From Symbiodinium microadriaticum (lineage: Eukaryota; Sar; Dinophyceae; Suessiales; Symbiodiniaceae): a stretch of DNA of 64,000 nucleotides. This document shows positions 58,700-64,000 of the stretch, in pieces (the stretch's first letter is position 1; every line of letters begins with the position of its first letter). Position numbers and translations under genes: made by a program. Where the stretch lies: positions 211,748 to 275,747 of the forward strand of contig LSRX01000769.1 of the NCBI GenBank assembly GCA_001939145.1, given 5' to 3'. The notes under the pieces are model-generated. The model saw only the letters and a list, made by a program, of their open reading frames with translations, had not been told where the DNA came from and ran no database searches.

Positions 58700-60055
58700 T
58701 TGCAGGCAGGCAAACACATGAGCAGCATGTCACTGCTTCATCAGACTCCATGTGCCAGTCCTGCTGGTCCGGCACATTCGCAGTCACTCCAGGTGAGTAC
58801 ATAAGTATATGCACATGTAATGTAACATGACACTTCGAGTAGCATTAAATGCATCTTGACAGACTCTAGCTTTCGCCGGATTCGCGTCCGATACTCCCCA
58901 GTTCCCGGCGTCAGCTTGAGTCAGAGGCACTCTGGACCTTGAAACAGTAATTCCGCTGTGTTGAAATGTCGTGTAGTCCGCTCAGTGCCAATTCAATGCC
59001 TCCAGATTATCTTCGGCGGGACCCACTCGTTGTCGCGATGGTCCTGCTGGCTTAAATCGTCTCAGTTGCAACACTCGCAGGAGCAAAGTCATTGCTCAGA
59101 ACTTTTTATAACAACTCCTGCGCATTTGGCTCCCACATACTCCGGCCCGGAAATGCCTCGCACAGCATGCGCGCCGGCGAATGGAAACGTGTGCAGAGGT
59201 ATTGTGAGCGCCTCTGGCAGTTGCCAAAGCCGGTAGGCAGTACAGAACGGCACCCATCGCGACGCCCATGCCGGGCAGAGCCAGGCCTAGAATTTCGATT
59301 TGTCCCTGAGTACGCCCTCAGAACTTCGCATGCCAGCTCTAGCTGTCAATGTAAGTCCCCGGGCTCATCATGGGAGCCGTTGAGAAAAGCCAGGGCTTGG
59401 TGGTGCACATGATTAGATCAAGTTGCCGACACTTGCCCACCAGAAAGATGAGACATGAGGAAAGAAGTCTCTGAGCGTGCCACAGCCAGCCAGACCATGA
59501 GCAACACAAAGGGGCATGTTGCCAAGCAAACGAAACTTCCCACATATCTTGTATCCTGAAACGGTCGCAAGTGTTCATTTCCACGACAACAGCTCACGAG
59601 CTCGAACTTTTCGACTCAACAGGGTCTCAGCATGCGGCTGCCGCCATCCTCCAGCATCTTAGCCAACCATGGCACAATGCAGCAAACCCTCGCGGTTTCT
59701 CCTCATGCTGTACCAGCAACGAGTGCGGACGATTTGTTGCTTTACTGCAGAGTCCGTCCCCAAATACAATTGCACACGGAGGTGCTGCAAAGGGTGTCTC
59801 GCATTTCTTTAACACTGCTTGTGGGACCTGCTGCACGCAATTGACATTCAGGTCTGCACGAAGATTGAAGGGATCACGATGCAAAGAAGCCGGGTCATGC
59901 ATATGTTCAGTGTCTGTCTGGTGCACCTGCGACTTGAGACCTGCAGACAGTCTCGGAGTTTGGCGTGCGCAATGGGCCCTATCGTCAAAATGATGTCCCA
60001 CTGATACTACACAGAGAGAACACGAAGTTCTCGAGGTGGTCATGCATGAATCCTA
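58700..60055. other. no confident gene
   Basis: Frames of up to about 140 codons are open on both strands but none shows a motif. Some plus-strand text near 59090-59230 is mildly protein-like, without support. This is likely the spacer between the PPR gene and the C2orf69-like gene. Confidence 0.4.
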
Positions 60056-60061
60056 CAATTT

Positions 60062-61087
60062 TCACATGCACGCACACGTCAACGAAAGGGTCTTCGCCCT
60101 CTGCATGCTACTTCGTGCAGCATTCAGTGCAGCAGCGAATGTCGTGGATCTCTTTGCGCGAATGCTCGTCTGGCCAGGAGCACTCTCCTTGGAAAGATGC
60201 GCTGGAAACGTAAATTCCTGGATCACCTGGAAGTGTGTCTGCAAGGAAGCCTCGCGATCGAAACAGCACAGCTCAACTTGAAAGGGAATGCATTCCTGCA
60301 ACATTACCGATTGTAGGCGGTCCAACCCGAGTTCCAGCGAAGTTGCTGGTATCTCTTCGTCATCATACTCATACATGTAATCCTCCGAGTACAGCTGAAA
60401 CGGAGAAAACACTACACGCAGTTGTGTTGGCGGTTGTGTCAGCCGCAACTTTCCTGCTGCCAGACGCATGACGTTCTCGTCGGAGATAAAGACACAGCAT
60501 CCGTCATTAACCCCGGAATCCAGCCAAACAAGTGCTCGGAGCGCTGAGACGAGAAAGGACACGGAAGTCGTCGCGGTCTGCTCCTCGTCCTCCTCTTCGA
60601 CTGTGCTACCAATCTCCGTCAAAAGCTGATTGAGCACCGTGCCACCTTTGCTGAATCCCAGCACATGCAACGATTGACAAAGACTGAAGCGGTCGTGACC
60701 AAAAGTTGCTGAGATGTCTTGCAGCAGGAGCAGAAGATGCTCGGCTGCCGTGCATGAGGAAGCTTGATAGTTTCCATTGAATGGATCCCCAGTGGCGTTG
60801 GTTTCCAGAAAATGGTCAAAGCAACTGTAACCATCGTGCTGCCGCGAAGGCCGAATCAGAATTATATGAAGCTCGGGGAAACGAGCGGCCAGCATCGTTG
60901 CGATCGACTCCGTGCTCCAGTCTTGCCACAGACTCAGGTCAGAATCTGACATCATCTCTTCCTGACTGGCAGATATGTCGCCAGGGAAAAACACCAGCAC
61001 CTCTGCTCGATAGCTTCTCAGAACCACATCTACAGTATCAACCTGATCGCGTGCTCCCTTGGCACACACGGTGTGTACCGAAACCAT
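60062..61087 (-). CDS. C2orf69/UPF0565 family protein, single long exon
   Basis: Homologue of the animal C2orf69 family, alpha/beta-hydrolase-like proteins of mitochondria with a presumed serine nucleophile. The frame is open for about 340 codons. Conserved blocks in order: VLVFFPGDISASQEEM, WQDWSTESIATMLAARFPEL, HIILIRPSR, YSCFDHFLETN, HVLGFSKGGTVLNQLLTEIG (nucleophile elbow G-F-S-K-G), ALVWLDSGVNDG, LRVVFSPFQLYSEDY and LQTHFQVIQEF. An ATG at 61085-61087 is a reasonable start (MVSVHTVCAKG). Upstream in frame there is no other ATG nearby, so an upstream exon is possible. The last 40 residues after FPAHLSK are not conserved. Lack of introns across 1 kb is unusual beside its neighbours. Enzymatic activity is inferred, not known. 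Confidence 0.88.
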   Translation of the reverse strand: MVSVHTVCAKGARDQVDTVDVVLRSYRAEVLVFFPGDISASQEEMMSDSDLSLWQDWSTESIATMLAARFPELHIILIRPSRQHDGYSCFDHFLETNATGDPFNGNYQASSCTAAEHLLLLLQDISATFGHDRFSLCQSLHVLGFSKGGTVLNQLLTEIGSTVEEEDEEQTATTSVSFLVSALRALVWLDSGVNDGCCVFISDENVMRLAAGKLRLTQPPTQLRVVFSPFQLYSEDYMYEYDDEEIPATSLELGLDRLQSVMLQECIPFQVELCCFDREASLQTHFQVIQEFTFPAHLSKESAPGQTSIRAKRSTTFAAALNAARSSMQRAKTLSLTCACM

Positions 61088-61582
61088 GCTCGACAGGCTT
61101 TCACGAGCATTCACCAGTTGTGCTTACACTTCTACATCCGGGCGCTTATCCATGGAAACCCTGTGCTGGCCACAATTCAACTCATGGGAAATAGCCCCAT
61201 GTAACTAGATGATGCCGTCTTGGGTTGTGGCTCAGCCAATCCTAAAGTCAGCTCCGACCCATATACAAGAGACTCCCCATGCGCACCCTCAGGTTGATCA
61301 TCGTGTTGTCAAACAGCTCGCAGCGCAAAGCACTTGACTTACCGGAGACAGGGCAACGCCTATAAACCCCGCAGAACACGCAAACCTCGCAAGCCCTAGA
61401 GAACCTGCAAGCCCCTGCCGAGGCAGACCCTGTAACTAAACCGACAGGCGGCCAAAGCCCTTGCATCCTTTAAGCCGGAAGAGTCCACCCCCCGCCCCCG
61501 GCACTCAACTTTTCGATTCTGTTCGTGAAGATATCTTAGATAACTGAGCTGGTCTTCCGGTCTCGCATTGCTCAGCAATTCT

Positions 61583-62640
61583 TCAGACCGGAACAAAAGC
61601 AATGGCCCCTTTAGAGGATGTCACGCCCGGAGACTTCAAGGCCGACGATAGCGAATTGATCGAATTGTGTCTGGCTTTCACTAGCGGCCCATACCGCCCA
61701 TCCTTATTAGCACCGGCAAGGCAGGGCGGCAGGGCTCGGCAGGGCTCTGAGCCATCCGTTTCCAGTCCGAGGCTCATCTGCTGCAATTGGGCCATGGCCT
61801 GTGGATTTTGCATCATCTGTTGCACCTCTCCAAGGCACCCAGCAAAAGGAGCCACGGAGTGCAACAAAGACATCTTACCACCCAGAATCGTCAACGAACA
61901 CACGTAATACACCCGCTTCGAACTACAGGACAGTTGCAGACGCACCCAAAATGGCGTAATTACTCGTGAAGGGACAGCGCCTGCGCCATCATGTTGGGAT
62001 CTTGCATCATCTGCTGCGCCTTGACATCCAATGCACGCAAACATGCTGCACAAACTTCATGGCTCACGTCAAGCAGTGCTTCAGCTTGACACCCGACCTG
62101 ATACATGCAACTACATATGGCATCAGCCGTTGTAACCTTTGTCTTCAATATTGTTTGATGACACGATCATGTTCTTTGAGCCGCAAAAGAATCCGACATC
62201 GACTCACGTTTTGGACGGGAGGCTCCGGGAGCCGGCAGGAAGGGTCTCTGTAAAGGATGACGCTATGGACACCATCTACAGCAACGTCGACCGCTGTGTA
62301 GCATCGGGAATGCAAGCACCTTTGTGCCATTCCTATTCAGGGGGTGGGCTCATGGATATCGAAACGGAGCCTGCTGCATCATGCCAGGATTGTTCATCAT
62401 CATCTGCTGAGCCTCTAGCCCGAATGGAAAAAGCAACACGACACTCGATTGACCTCTGCATGCCGGTGACAGTTCTGCCTGCTGCATCATTGCGTTGCCG
62501 CCAGGCCCGCCAAGGCCACCAGGCAAACCGGGCAAGCCGGCGGGCAATCCACCTCGCAACAGCTCGGTGTGGGCTTCGATGCCATGTCGACGCATAAACG
62601 GCCCTGTGCCTCCATAACCCGCTGGTTGCGCCGCAGGCCT
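61583..62640 (-). CDS. protein with tandem QQMM-NP repeats encoded by duplicated small exons (STI1-like)
   Basis: Minus-strand exons: about 62640-62479 (FMRRHGIEAHTELLRGG, then a Gly-Leu-Pro-rich linker ending NAMMQQ); 62412-62371 (AQQMMMNNPGMMQQ, 42 bases); 62019-61981 (AQQMMQDPNMMAQ, 39 bases); 61825 onward (VQQMMQNPQAMAQLQQMSLG then LETDGSEP), open to a stop at 61583. Introns 62413-62478, 62020-62370 and 61826-61980 are all GC-AG, phase 0 and followed by G. The Met/Gln-rich helices with N-P or D-P resemble STI1 segments of Hsp70/Hsp90 co-chaperones and ubiquilins, which bind hydrophobic peptides. The three repeat exons look like copies of one. Upstream partner domains are not identified; 62870-62690 (LFAKQREHTSAVFVGSRTKA then FFAAHENVIRDWPSELAKSF) may be an earlier exon. 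Confidence 0.66.
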
Positions 62641-63268
62641 TTGATGAAAGACATCACGACAAACCTCTGTCTGTGCGACTGTGTCTTGGATGTCTTGGGG
62701 CCTTGGGGACAAAACCTGGTGCTAAGGAAGCTTTTCGCCAGTTCCGATGGCCAATCTCTTATCACATTTTCGTGGGCAGCAAAGAAAGCCTTGGTTCTGC
62801 TGCCAACGAAGACTGCGGAAGTGTGCTCTCTCTGCTTTGCGAACAGGTCTCTTTCAGTACATACTTGCATTTGATATGGCAAGGGGCCAAGCAATAAACC
62901 GCAAACGGGATTTGTCTGTGACATCGTCCATCCATCACTGTGTGTTTAAGGATTCTTTTCGAGTTAAGAAAATGAGTGTGCTGACGAACGTAGTGCATCA
63001 ACACCAACAGGCTCAGGAACCTTGCGTCCAGCTGTTCAGGGCTTGAAAATGATCGCTGTGATGGCTGTACCCTTACAAGTGCTGTTGTTGATACTTCACT
63101 TCAGCCGTGGACGAATGCTGAAATCGGCGTCAAGGATGAGTAGCAAGCAGCGTTGCACCACCGCTATCTTTCTCAATCATTTCCATCGTGCTTTAGTACA
63201 CCTGTGAGTTGTCGCGAAGACATGCTGCTCATATGGTCGTTCTACCACGGTGTTCACTAGCTCAACAA

Positions 63269-63540
63269 CTATCCCAGACATGCAGAATCAATCAGGGCTC
63301 GCTTCTTGATCGCACCACATTGAAAAACTTGCAGCTGCATCTCTTCGACCATGAGTCCAAGCACATCAGCAAGAAGTCGCTGCAACTTTCGGAGGACAGC
63401 TTCAAACTCCTGGGCAATAGGAGACCTAGCCAGGCATCGGGGCAACGCACAAAAACATTGCACCATGATGCCCGCTTTTCCTTCGATTTTTGGAGCAGTT
63501 GGACTATCAATCGGGATTGCTGTTAAACTGTTGCTGCATA
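63269..63540 (-). CDS. possible exon of an unknown protein
   Basis: Within a long minus-strand frame (63931-63269) the part near 63440-63290 reads SPIAQEFEAVLRKLQRLLAD then VLGLMVEEMQLQVFQCGA, amphipathic and helical. The rest of the frame is less convincing. No family recognised; it may belong to the gene at 61.6-62.6 kb. Confidence 0.27.
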
Positions 63541-63934
63541 TCTTGTCAACTGAGCCAATGAGAGAGGCGTCCCTTCCACTCTCAGAGATCGTATATCTCT
63601 CGTGGATAGTCGGGATAGTCATTTGAGCACTGGAGGTCTTCGTCTTCGTCTCAAACACACTGGATCGAGAGTGCGCAGCGGGCCCCGGACGACAACAATC
63701 CCTCCCAGGCCGTGCAAATCTAACTGCTTTGCCTGCTTGTGTAACATTGCGGGAATAGCTTACGGGGGAGTATCTTCGTTCATCTTCCTTCTTGTTTCGC
63801 CTCACACTGGCCTTACACACTCCTAACCGTTGTCCAACCGGCAGCACCCTCGTCCCACCTGTTGCATCATCTTCTTTCGTATTCACATCTGCCATGTATG
63901 GTGTCCAGCACATGTTTAAAAAGGGATGCACGCC

Positions 63935-63936
63935 TT

Positions 63937-64000
<64 letters not shown>
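63935..64000. repeat. TG dinucleotide repeat
   Basis: Alternating TG/GT runs from about 63939 to the last base of the window, interrupted once by TTTG. The array continues past the edge, so its length is unknown. Confidence 0.97.

Noticed and set aside
1..64000. Relic dinoflagellate spliced-leader sequences upstream of genes
   Set aside because: I looked by eye for the conserved TTTTGGCTCAAG end on both strands and found only partial matches (for example near 22168). A tool search would be needed to exclude diverged copies.

Overview
This window is nuclear DNA of a eukaryote, most likely a dinoflagellate close to the coral symbionts (Symbiodiniaceae). No operons, ribosome binding sites or long uninterrupted gene runs are visible. 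Every gene recognised by protein similarity lies on the minus strand and is cut into small exons. In 23 introns the reading frame on both sides, and where a family is recognised its conserved order, fixes the junction. Of these, 15 begin GC, 4 begin GA and only 4 begin GT; all end AG, and in 22 of 23 the next exon starts with G. One-strand gene order, GC/GA donors and an AG|G acceptor are established dinoflagellate traits. The species-level guess is inference.

Layout, by position. 1-8 kb: a class I methyltransferase (1320-2132), a possible ubiquitin-like exon and scattered open minus-strand stretches of unknown nature. 8.1-8.6 kb: a leucine-rich-repeat fragment. 12.0-13.3 kb: a YeiH/UPF0324 (putative sulfate exporter) membrane protein in at least seven exons. 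15.4-25 kb: several unknown minus-strand genes, two with an exact intron. 25.6-26.5 kb: a four-exon FKBP prolyl isomerase. 27 kb: an unknown gene. 28.5-29.05 kb: a minisatellite and a duplicated hexanucleotide array. 29.4-33.8 kb: a voltage-gated cation channel with a cytosolic coiled coil, an extra voltage sensor, one complete six-helix domain and an EF-hand-like tail. 34.8-35.5 kb: unknown exons. 36.0-37.7 kb: telomere-like degenerate repeats around an RNase H remnant of a retroelement. 38.1-40.5 kb: an unknown membrane protein. 40.7-43.8 kb: no gene I can defend. 43.9-45.2 kb: a protein-kinase-like fragment. 45.6-49.1 kb: a Ser-Pro-Arg-rich protein preceded by several hydrophobic exons. 50.7-54.05 kb: a WD40 plus GCC2/GCC3 cysteine-repeat protein. 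54.1-54.4 kb: the 3' end of another gene. 55.9-58.5 kb: a pentatricopeptide-repeat protein. 60.1-61.1 kb: a C2orf69-family hydrolase-like protein in one long exon. 61.6-62.6 kb: a protein built from repeated Gln-Met-Met/Asn-Pro exons. The window ends inside a TG dinucleotide repeat.

The genes do not form one pathway; they look like unrelated members of a one-way dinoflagellate gene cluster. The best candidates for something new are the channel (an extra voltage sensor joined directly to the next domain with no pore between), the spread of GC/GA introns, the intron-split bacterial-type transporter, and the WD40/cysteine-repeat fusion. Transcript ends, first exons and most intergenic limits cannot be fixed without RNA data.
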